Below are positions 1-10,993 of a stretch of 64,000 bases of DNA, one piece after another. The notes beneath the pieces are model-generated. The model did not search any database and was not told where the DNA came from. It saw only the letters and a program-made list of their open reading frames with translations. The position numbers and the translations under genes were made by a program. Origin of the DNA: Alitta virens (lineage: Eukaryota > Annelida > Polychaeta > Phyllodocida > Nereididae); NCBI GenBank assembly GCA_932294295.1, contig OW028579.1, positions 6,470,370 to 6,534,369 on the forward strand, given 5' to 3'. How positions within the stretch are numbered: position 1 is the stretch's first letter; each line of letters begins with the position of its first letter.

Positions 1-3000
1 GAAGACAGCGAAGACAGTGAAGACAGGAAAGACAGTGAAGACAGGGAAGACAGCGAAGAGGGAAGACAGTGAAGACAGGGAATACAGTGAAGACAGGGAA
101 GACAGTGAAGACAGGGAAGACAGTGAAGACAGGGAATACAGTGAAGACAGTGAAGACAGTGAAGACAGGGAAGACAGCGAAGAGGGAAGACAGTGAAGAC
201 AGGGACGACAGTGAAGACAGGGAATACAGTGAAGACAGTGAAGACAGTGAAGACAGGGAAGACAGTGAAGACAGCGAAGACAGTGAAGACAGGGAAGACA
301 GTGAAGACAGTGAAGACAGCGAAGAGGGAAGACAGTGAAGACAGGGAAGACAGCGAAGAGGGAAGACAGTGAAGACAGGGAATACAGTGAAGACAGGGAA
401 TACAGTGAAGACAGGGAAGACAGTGAAGACAGGGAATACAGTGAAGACAGTGAAGACAGTGAAGACAGGGAAGACAGCGAAGAGGGAAGACAGTGAAGAC
501 AGGGAATACAGTGAAGACAGTGAAGACAGGGAAGACAGTGAAGACAGGGAAGACAGTGAAGACAGGGAAGACAGTGAAGACAGGGAATACAGTGAAGACA
601 GTGAAGACAGTGAAGACAGGGAAGACAGTGAATACAGTGAAGACAGTGAAGACAGGGAAGACAGTGAAGACAGTGAAGACAGGGAAGACAGTGAAGACAG
701 GGAATACAGTGAAGACAGGGAAGACAGTGAAGACAGGGAAGACAGGGAAGACAGTGAAGACAGCAAAGACAGTGAAGACAGTGAAGACAGGGAAGACAGG
801 GAAGACAGGGAAGACAGAGAAGACAGGAAAGACAGTGAAGACAGGGAAGACAGGAAAGACAGTGAAGACAGGGAAGACAGAGAAGACAGCGAAGACAGGG
901 AAGACAGCGAAGACAGCGAAGACAGGAAAGACAGTGAAGACAGGGAAGACAGGGAAGACAGTGAAGACAGGGAATACAGTGAAGACAGGGAAGACAGTGA
1001 AGACAGGGAAGACAGTGAAGACAGCGAAGACAGTGAAGACAGGAAAGACAGTGAAGACAGGGAAGACAGTGAAGACAGGGAATACAGTGAAGACAGTGAA
1101 GACAGTGAAGACAGGGAATACAGTGAAGACAGGGAAGACAGTGAAGACAGGGAAGACAGTGAAGACAGTGAAGACAGTGAAGACAGGGAAGACAGTGAAG
1201 ACAGTGAAGACAGTGAAGACAGGGAAGACAGTGAAGACAGCGAAGACAGTGAAGACAGGGAAGACAGTGAAGACAGTGAAGACAGTGAAGACAGGGAAGA
1301 CAGGGAAGACAGCGAAGACAGCGAAGACAGGAAAGACAGTGAAGACAGGGAAGACAGGGAAGACAGTGAAGACAGGGAATACAGTGAAGACAGGGAAGAC
1401 AGTGAAGACAGGGAAGACAGTGAAGACAGCGAAGACAGTGAAGACAGGAAAGACAGTGAAGACAGGGAAGACAGTGAAGACAGGGAATACAGTGAAGACA
1501 GTGAAGACAGTGAAGACAGGGAATACAGTGAAGACAGGGAAGACAGTGAAGACAGGGAAGACAGTGAAGACAGTGAAGACAGTGAAGACAGGGAAGACAG
1601 CGAAGACAGTGAAGACAGGAAAGACAGTGAAGACAGGGAAGACAGTGAAGACAGGGAATACAGTGAAGACAGTGAAGACAGTGAAGACAGGGAATACAGT
1701 GAAGACAGGGAAGACAGTGAAGACAGGGAAGACAGTGAAGACAGTGAAGACAGTGAAGACAGGGAAGACAGTGAAGACAGCGAAGACAGTGAAGACAGGG
1801 AAGACAGTGAAGACAGGGAAGACAGTGAAGACAGGGAATACAGTGAAGACAGTGAAGACAGTGAAGACAGGGAATACAGTGAAGACAGGGAAGACAGTGA
1901 AGACAGGGAATACAGTGAAGACAGTGAAGACAGTGAAGACAGGGAATACAGTGAAGACAGTGAAGACAGTGAAGACAGGGAAGACAGTGAAGACAGGGAA
2001 GACAGTGAAGACAGGGAAGACAGTGAAGACAGGGAAGACAGTGAAGACAGGGAATACAGTGAAGACAGTGAAGACAGTGAAGACAGGGAAGACAGTGAAG
2101 ACAGCGAAGACAGTGAAGACAGGAAAGACAGTGAAGACAGGGAAGACAGCGAAGAGGGAAGACAGTGAAGACAGGGAATACAGTGAAGACAGGGAAGACA
2201 GTGAAGACAGGGAAGACAGTGAAGACAGGGAATACAGTGAAGACAGTGAAGACAGTGAAGACAGGGAAGACAGTGAAGACAGCGAAGACAGTGAAGACAG
2301 GGAAGACAGTGAAGACAGGGATGACAGTGAAGACAGGGAATACAGTGAAGACAGTGAAGACAGGGAAGACAGTGAAGACAGCGAAGACAGTGAAGACAGG
2401 GAAGACAGTGAAGACAGGGAAGACAGTGAAGACAGGGAATACAGTGAAGACAGTGAAGACAGTGAAGACAGGGAATACAGTGAAGACAGGGAAGACAGTG
2501 AAGACAGGGAAGACAGTGAAGACAGGGAATACAGTGAAGACAGTGAAGACAGTGAAGACAGGGAAGACAGTGAAGACAGCGAAGACAGTGAAGACAGGAA
2601 AGACAGTGAAGACAGGAAAGACAGTGAAGACAGGGAAGACAGCGAAGAGGGAAGACAGTGAAGACAGGGAAGACAGTGAAGACAGGGAAGACAGTGAAGA
2701 CAGGGAATACAGTGAAGACAGTGAAGACAGTGAAGACAGGGAAGACAGTGAAGACAGCGAAGACAGTGAAGACAGGGAAGACAGTGAAGACAGTGAAGAC
2801 AGTGAAGACAGGGAAGACAGTGAAGACAGGGAATACAGTGAAGACAGGAAAGACAGTGAAGACAGGGAATACAGTGAAGACAGGGAAGACAGTGAAGACA
2901 GGGAATACAGTGAAGACAGGGAAGACAGTGAAGACAGGGAAGACAGGGAAGACAGTGAAGACAGCAAAGACAGTGAAGACAGTGAAGACAGGGAAGACAG

Positions 3001-6000
3001 GGAAGACAGGGAAGACAGAGAAGACAGGAAAGACAGTGAAGACAGGGAAGACAGTGAAGACAGGGAATACAGTGAAGACAGGGAAGACAGTGAAGACAGG
3101 GAAGACAGGGAAGACAGTGAAGACAGCAAAGACAGTGAAGACAGTGAAGACAGGGAAGACAGGGAAGACAGGGAAGACAGAGAAGACAGGAAAGACAGTG
3201 AAGACAGGGAAGACAGGGAAGACAGAGAAGACAGGAAAGACAGTGAAGACAGGGAAGACAGAGAAGACAGTGAAGACAGGGAAGACAGCGAAGACAGGGA
3301 AGACAGTGAAGACAGGGAATACAGTGAAGACAGGGAAGACAGTGAAGACAGGGAAGACAGGGAAGACAGTGAAGACAGCAAAGACAGTGAAGACAGTGAA
3401 GACAGGGAAGACAGGGAAGACAGGGAAGACAGAGAAGACAGGAAAGACAGTGAAGACAGGGAAGACAGGGAAGACAGCGAAGACAGGGAAGACAGCGAAG
3501 ACAGTGAAGACAGCGAAGACAGGGAAGACAGTGAAGACAGGGAAGACAGCGAAGACAGGGAAGACAGGGAAGACAGCGAAGACAGGGAAGACAGCGAAGA
3601 CAGGGAAGACAGCGAAGACAGGGAAGACAGTGAAGACAGGGAAGACAGCGAAGACAGGGAAGACAGGGAAGACAGCGAAGACAGGGAAGACAGTGAAGAC
3701 AGGAAAGACAGTGAAGACAGGGAAGACAGAGAAGACAGCGAAGACAGGGAAGACAGCGAAGACAGGGAAGACAGCGAAGACAGGGAAGACAGTGAAGACA
3801 GGGAAGACAGGAAAGACAGTGAAGACAGGGAAGACAGAAGACAGTGAAGACAGCGAAGACAGGGAAGACAGCGAAGACAGGGAAGACAGCGAAGACAGGG
3901 AAGACAGGGAAGACAGTGAAGACAGGGAAGACAGGGAAGACAGCGAAGACAGTGAAGACAGGGAAGACAGGGAAGACAGTGAAGACAGTGAAGACAGGGA
4001 AGACAGGGAAGACAGGGAAGACAGGGAAGACAGTGAAGACAGGGAAGACAGAGAAGACAGTGAAGACAGGGAAGACAGCGAAGACAGTGAAGACAGCGAA
4101 GACAGGGAAGACAGGGAAGACAGTGAAGACAGGGAAGACAGGGAAGACAGCGAAGACAGGGAAGACAGCGAAGACAGTGAAGACAGCGAAGACAGGGAAG
4201 ACAGTGAAGACAGGGAAGACAGCGAAGACAGGGAAGACAGGGAAGACAGCGAAGACAGGGAAGACAGCGAAGACAGGGAAGACAGCGAAGACAGGGAAGA
4301 CAGTGAAGACAGGGAAGACAGCGAAGACAGGGAAGACAGGGAAGACAGCGAAGACAGGGAAGACAGTGAAGACAGGAAAGACAGTGAAGACAGGGAAGAC
4401 AGAGAAGACAGCGAAGACAGGGAAGACAGCGAAGACAGGGAAGACAGCGAAGACAGGGAAGACAGTGAAGACAGGGAAGACAGGAAAGACAGTGAAGACA
4501 GGGAAGACAGAAGACAGTGAAGACAGCGAAGACAGGGAAGACAGCGAAGACAGGGAAGACAGCGAAGACAGGGAAGACAGGGAAGACAGTGAAGACAGGG
4601 AAGACAGGGAAGACAGCGAAGACAGTGAAGACAGGGAAGACAGGGAAGACAGTGAAGACAGTGAAGACAGGGAAGACAGGGAAGACAGGGAAGACAGGGA
4701 AGACAGTGAAGACAGGGAAGACAGAGAAGACAGGGAAGACAGTGAAGACAGGGAAGACAGTGAAGACAGGGAAGACAGGGAAGACAGTGAAGACAGGGAA
4801 GACAGTGAAGACAGGGAAGACAGGGAAGACAGTGAAGACAGGGAAGACAGGGAAGACAGTGAAGACAGTGAAGACAGGGAAGACAGTGAAGACAGTGAAG
4901 ACAGGGAAGACAGTGAAGACAGTGAAGACAGGGAAGACAGGGAAGACAGAGAAGACAGTGAAAACAGGGAAGACAGTGAAGACAGGGAAGACAGGGAAGA
5001 CAGGGAAGACAGGAAAGACAGTGAAGACAGGGAAGACAGAGAAGACAGTGAAGACAGGGAAGACAGTGAAGACAGTGAAGACAGGGAAGACAGTGAAGAC
5101 AGTGAAGACAGTGAAGACAGTGAAGACAGGGAAGACAGAGAAGACAGTGAAGACAGGGAAGACAGTGAAGACAGGGAAGACAGTGAAGACAGTGAAGACA
5201 GGGAAGACAGTGAAGACAGGGAAGACAGGGAAGACAGTGAAGACAGGGAAGACAGAGAAGACAGTGAAGACAGGGAAGACAGTGAAGACAGTGAAGACAG
5301 GGAAGACAGTGAAGACAGTGAAGACAGTGAAGACAGTGAAGACAGGGAAGACAGAGAAGACAGTGAAGACAGGGAAGACAGTGAAGACAGGGAAGACAGT
5401 GAAGACAGTGAAGACAGGGAAGACAGTGAAGACAGTGAAGACAGGGAAGACAGGGAAGACAGGGAAGACAGTGAAGACAGTGAAGACAGGGAAGACAGTG
5501 AAGACAGTGAAGACAGGGAAGACAGTGAAGACAGGGAAGACAGTGAAGACAGTGAAGACAGGGAAGACAGTGAAGACAGTGAAGACAGGGAAGACAGTGA
5601 AGACAGTGAAGACAGGGAAGACAGTGAAGACAGGGAAGACAGTGAAGACAGTGAAGACAGGGAAGACAGTGAAGACAGTGAAGACAGTGAAGACAGTGAA
5701 GACAGGGAAGACAGAGAAGACAGTGAAGACAGGGAAGACAGTGAAGACAGGGAAGACAGTGAAGACAGTGAAGACAGGGAAGACAGTGAAGACAGGGAAG
5801 ACAGGGAAGACAGTGAAGACAGGGAAGACAGAGAAGACAGTGAAGACAGTGAAGACAGTGAAGACAGGGAAGACAGTGAAGACAGTGAAGACAGGGAAGA
5901 CAGTGAAGACAGTGAAGACAGTGAAGACAGGGAAGACAGTGAAGACAGTGAAGACAGGGAAGACAGTGAAGACAGTGAAGACAGGGAAGACAGGGAAGAC

Positions 6001-7880
6001 AGGGAAGACAGTGAAGACAGGGAAGACAGTGAAGACAGTGAAGACAGTGAAGACAGTGAAGACAGGGAAGACAGTGAAGACAGTGAAGACAGGGAAGACA
6101 GGGAAGACAGTGAAGACAGGGAAGACAGAGAAGACAGTGAAGACAGTGAAGACAGTGAAGACAGGGAAGACAGTGAAGACAGTGAAGACAGGGAAGACAG
6201 TGAAGACAGTGAAGACAGGGAAGACAGGGAAGACAGAGAAGACAGTGAAAACAGGGAAGACAGTGAAGACAGGGAAGACAGGGAAGACAGGGAAGACAGG
6301 AAAGACAGTGAAGACAGGGAAGACAGAGAAGACAGTGAAGACAGGGAAGACAGTGAAGACAGGGAAGACAGTGAAGACAGTGAAGACAGGGAAGACAGCG
6401 AAGACAGGGAAGACAGGGAAGACAGTGAAGACAGGGAAGACAGTGAAGACAGGGAAGACAGAGAAGACAGTGAAGACAGGGAAGACAGTGAAGACAGGGA
6501 AGACAGTGAAGACAGGGAAGACAGGGAAGACAGTGAAGACAGTGAAGACAGGGAAGACAGGGAAGACAGTGAAGACAGGGAAGACAGGGAAGACAGGGAA
6601 GACAGAGAAGACAGCGAAGACAGCGAAGACAGCGAAGACAGCGAAGACAGGGAAGACAGTGAAGACAGGGAAGACAGTGAAGACAGTGAAGACAGGGAAG
6701 ACAGGGAAGACAGAGAAGACAGGGAAGACAGCGAAGACAGGGAAGACAGTGAAGACAGCGAAGACAGGGAAGACAGTGAAGACAGGGAAGACAGTGAAGA
6801 CAGGGAAGACAGTGAAGACAGTGAAGACAGGGAAGACAGGGAAGACAGAGAAGACAGCGAAGACAGCGAAGACAGCGAAGACAGCGAAGACAGGGAAGAC
6901 AGTGAAGACAGGGAAGACAGTGAAGACAGTGAAGACAGGGAAGACAGGGAAGACAGAGAAGACAGGGAAGACAGCGAAGACAGGGAAGACAGTGAAGACA
7001 GCGAAGACAGGGAAGACAGTGAAGACAGGGAAGACAGTGAAGACAGGGATGACAGGGAAGACAGTGAAGACAGGGATGACAGTGAAGACAGGGAAGACAG
7101 TGAAGACAGGGAATACAGTGAAGACAGGGAAGACAGGGAAGACAGAGAAGACAGGAAAGACAGTGAAGACAGGGAAGACAGGAAAGACAGTGAAGACAGA
7201 GAAGACAGCGAAGACAGCGAAGACAGCGAAGACAGGGAAGACAGTGAAGACAGGGAAGACAGTGAAGACAGTGAAGACAGGGAAGACAGGGAAGACAGAG
7301 AAGACAGGGAAGACAGCGAAGACAGGGAAGACAGTGAAGACAGCGAAGACAGGGAAGACAGTGAAGACAGGGAAGACAGTGAAGACAGGGATGACAGGGA
7401 AGACAGTGAAGACAGGGATGACAGTGAAGACAGGGAAGACAGTGAAGACAGGGAATACAGTGAAGACAGGAAAGACAGTGAAGACAGGGAAGACAGAGAA
7501 GACAGGAAAGACAGTGAAGACAGGGAAGACAGGAAAGACAGTGAAGACAGAGAAGACAGGGAAGACAGTGAAGACAGCGAAGACAGTGAAGACAGGGAAG
7601 ACAGGGAAGACAGTGAAGACAGGGAAGACAGTGAAGACAGGGAAGACAGGGAAGACAGAGAAGACAGCGAAGACAGGGAAGACAGGGAAGACAGAGAAGA
7701 CAGGAAAGACAGTGAAGACAGGGAAGACAGGAAAGACAGTGAAGACAGAGAAGACAGGGAAGACAGTGAAGACAGCGAAGACAGTGAAGACAGGGAAGAC
7801 AGGGAAGACAGTGAAGACAGCGAAGACAGGGAAGACAGTGAAGACAGGGAAGACAGTGAAGACAGGGAAGACAGTGAAGA
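1..7880 (+). repeat. 9-bp purine-rich minisatellite array (GAAGACAGN)
   Basis: Almost unbroken tandem copies of a 9-bp unit, GAAGACAGT or GAAGACAGG, with variants GAAGACAGC, GAAGACAGA, GAATACAGT, GAAAGACAG and GATGACAGG. The array enters from beyond the left edge. Because 9 is a multiple of 3 and two forward frames lack stops, it yields very long open frames of (Glu-Asp-Ser/Arg)n and (Lys-Thr-Val/Gly)n. These have no unique sequence, signal or domain and are read here as artefacts. Variant composition changes along the array: TAC-containing units and GAAGAGGG joints are common before about 3 kb, GAAGACAGC units dominate 3.5-4.6 kb, and later stretches are mostly T/G variants. This is consistent with local amplification of blocks. 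Confidence 0.97.
3480..4730 (+). repeat. duplicated block inside the minisatellite (offset 673 bp)
   Basis: The irregular joint GAAGACAGAAGACAGTG occurs at about 3835 and again at about 4508. The variant-unit order before and after the two joints is the same over roughly 580 bp (about 3480-4057 against 4153-4730). The offset of 673 bp is not a multiple of 9, so the irregular joint was copied with the block. This shows amplification of a higher-order block, probably by unequal exchange or replication slippage. Boundaries are approximate because the array is self-similar. Confidence 0.75.
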
Positions 7881-7988
7881 CTTCTCTGTCTTCCCTGTCT
7901 TCACTGTCTTCCCTGTCTTCACTGTCTTCGCTGTCTTTCCTGTCTTCGCTGTCTTCCCTGTCTTCCCTGTCTTCACTGTCTTCGCTGT
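7881..7988 (-). repeat. inverted tail of the minisatellite
   Basis: At position 7880 the array flips strand: the left side reads GAAGACAGTGAAGA and the right side reads CTTCTCTGTCTTCCC, followed by eleven or so units in the opposite orientation, ending near GCTGTCA at 7988. The turning point GAAG-A-CTTC (7876-7884) is a perfect spacer-free palindrome. Such a junction can form by template switching at a stalled fork or by fold-back repair; an assembly or cloning artefact is the main alternative. Confidence 0.9.
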
Positions 7989-8301
7989 CAGGGCCTCATA
8001 GGCCAAATACCTAATAGTCTGAATGAGTTGAAATATACCAACGAAATGCACATTACATTCAGGCAGAGGGGCTCCAGCCTCTATCTGTGGTCTCCAGCAG
8101 AAAAAAATTAAGTGGGATAGACATTTCCTATATGCTTAGAAAGGTGCCACGTAAGCTAAGTTTAGAAAACCTACTGATGGATAGACTGGAATTCCATAAC
8201 ATGCAGCTCATCAGCTTTGCATTGTAGTTTGAACAAGGAGTAGCTTTCAAATATTATGAAGTCATTATTCACAGCTACAGGGCTCCGGTCCTGTGATAGT
8301 G
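7989..8301. other. no gene seen
   Basis: Unique, AT-rich sequence between the minisatellite and the first segmental-duplication copy. I see no open frame of note, RNA gene or repeat in it. Confidence 0.6.
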
Positions 8302-8398
8302 AAAATGGGCCCTAATGCATATATACTGATATCAAATGCAATTTGTAATCATAGTTATCATTGTTCAGCATAAGAATTACATTTCAACATGTCTGTAT

Positions 8399-9040
8399 TA
8401 CGGAGCCCCTAAGAGGACATGGCAGAAACAAAAAAAAATATTCCCATACGCACGAGTTAATTCAAGAAAAAAATATTTTTTCCGTTTAATTAAGTCGTGC
8501 ACACAAGATAATTAAGTCGTGTGCACGAGAAAAACGGGAGCACACTTCTATCACTATCTTTTATCTAGGCCTAATAGTTTTAATTTTATTAGGAGTTTAA
8601 AATGCTGTTCCATTCAATGGCCAAGCCCTCAGTTGTAAAGTGCATTCAGTGACCCCAGCCAATAAGGACATATGTCAGAAATTTCATGAAATGGGTTTTT
8701 AATTAAGCACATGAAATCACATGTTCTACCAAAAGATGGTATATGTATATGTACATGTATTTGTACTTTTGCTATTTAAATTCAATAACCATTTACATAC
8801 ATATAGTCACATATACAAACATCTTCGATAAACAGGCTTTCACACATAGATAAATAGATAGATAGATAGATAGAATTTGTGCACACAAAATGTTTCTCGT
8901 GCGCACCAAATGTTTCTCGTATGCACCAAATGTTTCTCATGCGCTCGGGAAAAATATTAATTTTTTCGTAAATTAATTTGTATGCACGGGAAGATTAAAT
9001 AATTTTTGTAAATTAACTCGTGCGCACCGGAAAAAAAAAA
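8399..9040 (+). mobile_element. 5'-terminal part of a TACGGAGCCCC inverted-repeat element, right end lost
   Basis: The left terminus TACGGAGCCCCTAAGAGGAC is the same as that of the complete element at 28807-29965. The subterminal sequences also match: repeated palindromic GTGCGCAC/GTGCACAC motifs spaced by AATTAA, the phrase TCTATCACTATC, a GATA microsatellite and mirrored GTGCGCACC motifs on the right. The right terminal repeat is missing; the sequence stops in an A-run at about 9040. Copy B of the duplication at 15027-15035 lacks the element, so insertion followed the duplication, or it was lost from B. Confidence 0.85.
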
Positions 9041-9484
9041 GTTTTTTTAATTTCAAAATTTCTGTTACACTTTTTTTTAATGAGAAAGGGCCTCCTTGGA
9101 TCTTTTGGTTTGGGTCCATGGTCCCGGTGGCCCCTATGTAAATCCAGCACTGACAATGAGAGTAGACAACTTAAAACAAATTTAAACAGAAGACCTAATC
9201 CCTCTTAGAATTGTTAGTAGAATAGGTATTGTCTGCAATGAGTGTATCAGAAGCAATAGTACTCCACTGCATATGGATCTTATTTTTCACATTGACATTA
9301 TTGAATGTTAAGGTATGTAGAATTTTTTTTTTTTTTCAAAATCATAGAAATAAAAATCGTACTATTATTATCAAATTCTTGCTGCTATGGAAATTTGAAC
9401 TGATGTAAAACCTTCCAATTTGATGCAAATTTGAGTGATCTTAATGACAGAATTAATAGTCATATAAATACAATGGTCAAGTTT

Positions 9485-9970
9485 TTCCAATTTAGTGGCT
9501 AAAGAATGAGGTGTTTTTAATAGTGAGGTGATCTTAATAGGGATGTGGTTCTAACAGGTGGTAATCATAATGAAGTGGTTTTAAAAATGCAGTTGTTTTA
9601 ATCTTAAGGTGGGCTTAATCATGAGCTGGTCTTAATGATGAGTTGTCTTTATTGTGATGCTGTCTTATATTGTGGTGTTCTTATATTTTGATACTGAATG
9701 GTTTGAATGTTGAGGTGTCTCACTGGTGAAGTGGCCTAAATAATGAGGTGGTCTTGATTGTGAGGTGGAAGTAAGGTATTCATGATGATGATGTGGCTTT
9801 AATAATGAAATGGTCCTAATAGTGAGTGGTTCAAATAGTGAGGTGGTCTTATATTTAGGTGTTTGTATAGTAGTGAAGTGGTCTAAATTGTGAGGTGATC
9901 TTTTATTGAGGTGGTCACAATTGTGAAGTTGTTTTGGATTGAGGTGTTCTTATGGTAGTGTTTTCAATTA
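9485..9970 (+). repeat. degenerate short tandem repeat (GTGAGGTGGTCTTAATA-like)
   Basis: Phrases such as AATAGTGAGGTGGTCTTA recur every 15-25 bp with many substitutions and length changes. The corresponding region of copy B is 15480-15935, where a block of several units has been deleted. It has no coding potential that I can see. Confidence 0.7.
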
Positions 9971-10543
9971 CATAACTGTTACTAAGATTGTTTATTGTTT
10001 GCCCTAGTTTTCACAAATCCTTCAGTGTTTGACATAGTTATCACTCCCTGGTGATCACTGAAGCAGAAAACATTATTGTCATCAGCAAATACTGCCTTCT
10101 GATTGGCTGAGGAGGGTCTCGCGTGGTTGTAGCATTTGTATCATTGGATACATTATGTAATCATATTGAGAAAAACTCTCAGATATTCAAATTGTCCCAA
10201 TACCTTTGGCCTTTATTGCCATCAATTGAGACATAATGTTCTGCATTTTCCATTGCTCTCAGTGATTTCTTTCGATTGAAAATGACTAAGTTACTTCGCA
10301 GTCATCAATCGTTTTCATCGGTTTCTTTTTCTCTCAAAAGAGTTTTCAGTTGAATAAGGTCAATGAGTCACTGACAAAACAGGATATACATTTCAGAATT
10401 TTTATTCATTATAAAGAAAAACTTTCGGTGGTTGAAGAGATTGAGCTGTTCTTTCTAACAACATTGGGGGCTGAAATAGAAAACAAAAATAATAAAGGCA
10501 TTGCCCTTAAAGCAGTTTTAATAGATTTAAAAACAAAATTCCT

Positions 10544-10626
10544 GAGGACATCATCTAAATCCAGGACTCCTATTGGTTCAGGCAGTCCATCAGCCAATGG
10601 GAAGCCTGGATTCACAAGACATCCTC
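10544..10626. repeat. small foldback element (GTCATGTGAATCCAGG family)
   Basis: An imperfect inverted repeat of about 30 bp per arm surrounds a short loop. The left arm reads GAGGACATCATCTAAATCCAGG and the right arm is its near reverse complement, ending ACAAGACATCCTC; each arm carries an inner ATTGG/CCAAT stretch. Relatives lie at 17273-17353 (same locus in copy B) and at 23125-23194 (a different locus), so it is a dispersed family. Confidence 0.6.
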
Positions 10627-10993
10627 TACAGGTTAGAATCCAAGTCTATAAAAACTGCTGTAAGTGCCCCTTCCAAAATATAGGAGCACTTGAGCATGTA
10701 CACAGTGGCCAAACTGGTTGTATATTGAGAGTGTGGTGGAGATGGAGGTTGAATAAAAAGTACAAATGAGATAATGCATTATATTTTGTAGAGCGTAGTT
10801 TAACTTTCTGACATCAGCAGATAGGTGTTCTAGTGGTTAAGTCATATGGGCCACCTGCTGGCATGGCCACTTTATGACGTCAAACTGGTGGTAAATTTGT
10901 AACAAGGTGAGCAGTCAAGTCTTACTAAGCACAAATACCATTGGCTAATAAGACACATAATGTGAAAAGAAAAGAAGAGAAGTGCGATCAGTC

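Noticed and set aside
3844..8014. Very long open frames (over 1000 residues) of Glu-Asp-Ser/Arg or Lys-Thr-Val/Gly repeats
   Set aside because: They are forced by a 9-bp repeat without stops in two frames. Both frames are open at once, there is no unique sequence or signal, and the frames run on through the strand flip.
10350..10769. 139-residue open frame on +
   Set aside because: The homologous sequence in copy B (from about 17070) has in-frame stops and deletions, and part of the frame is a foldback repeat. No domain recognised.
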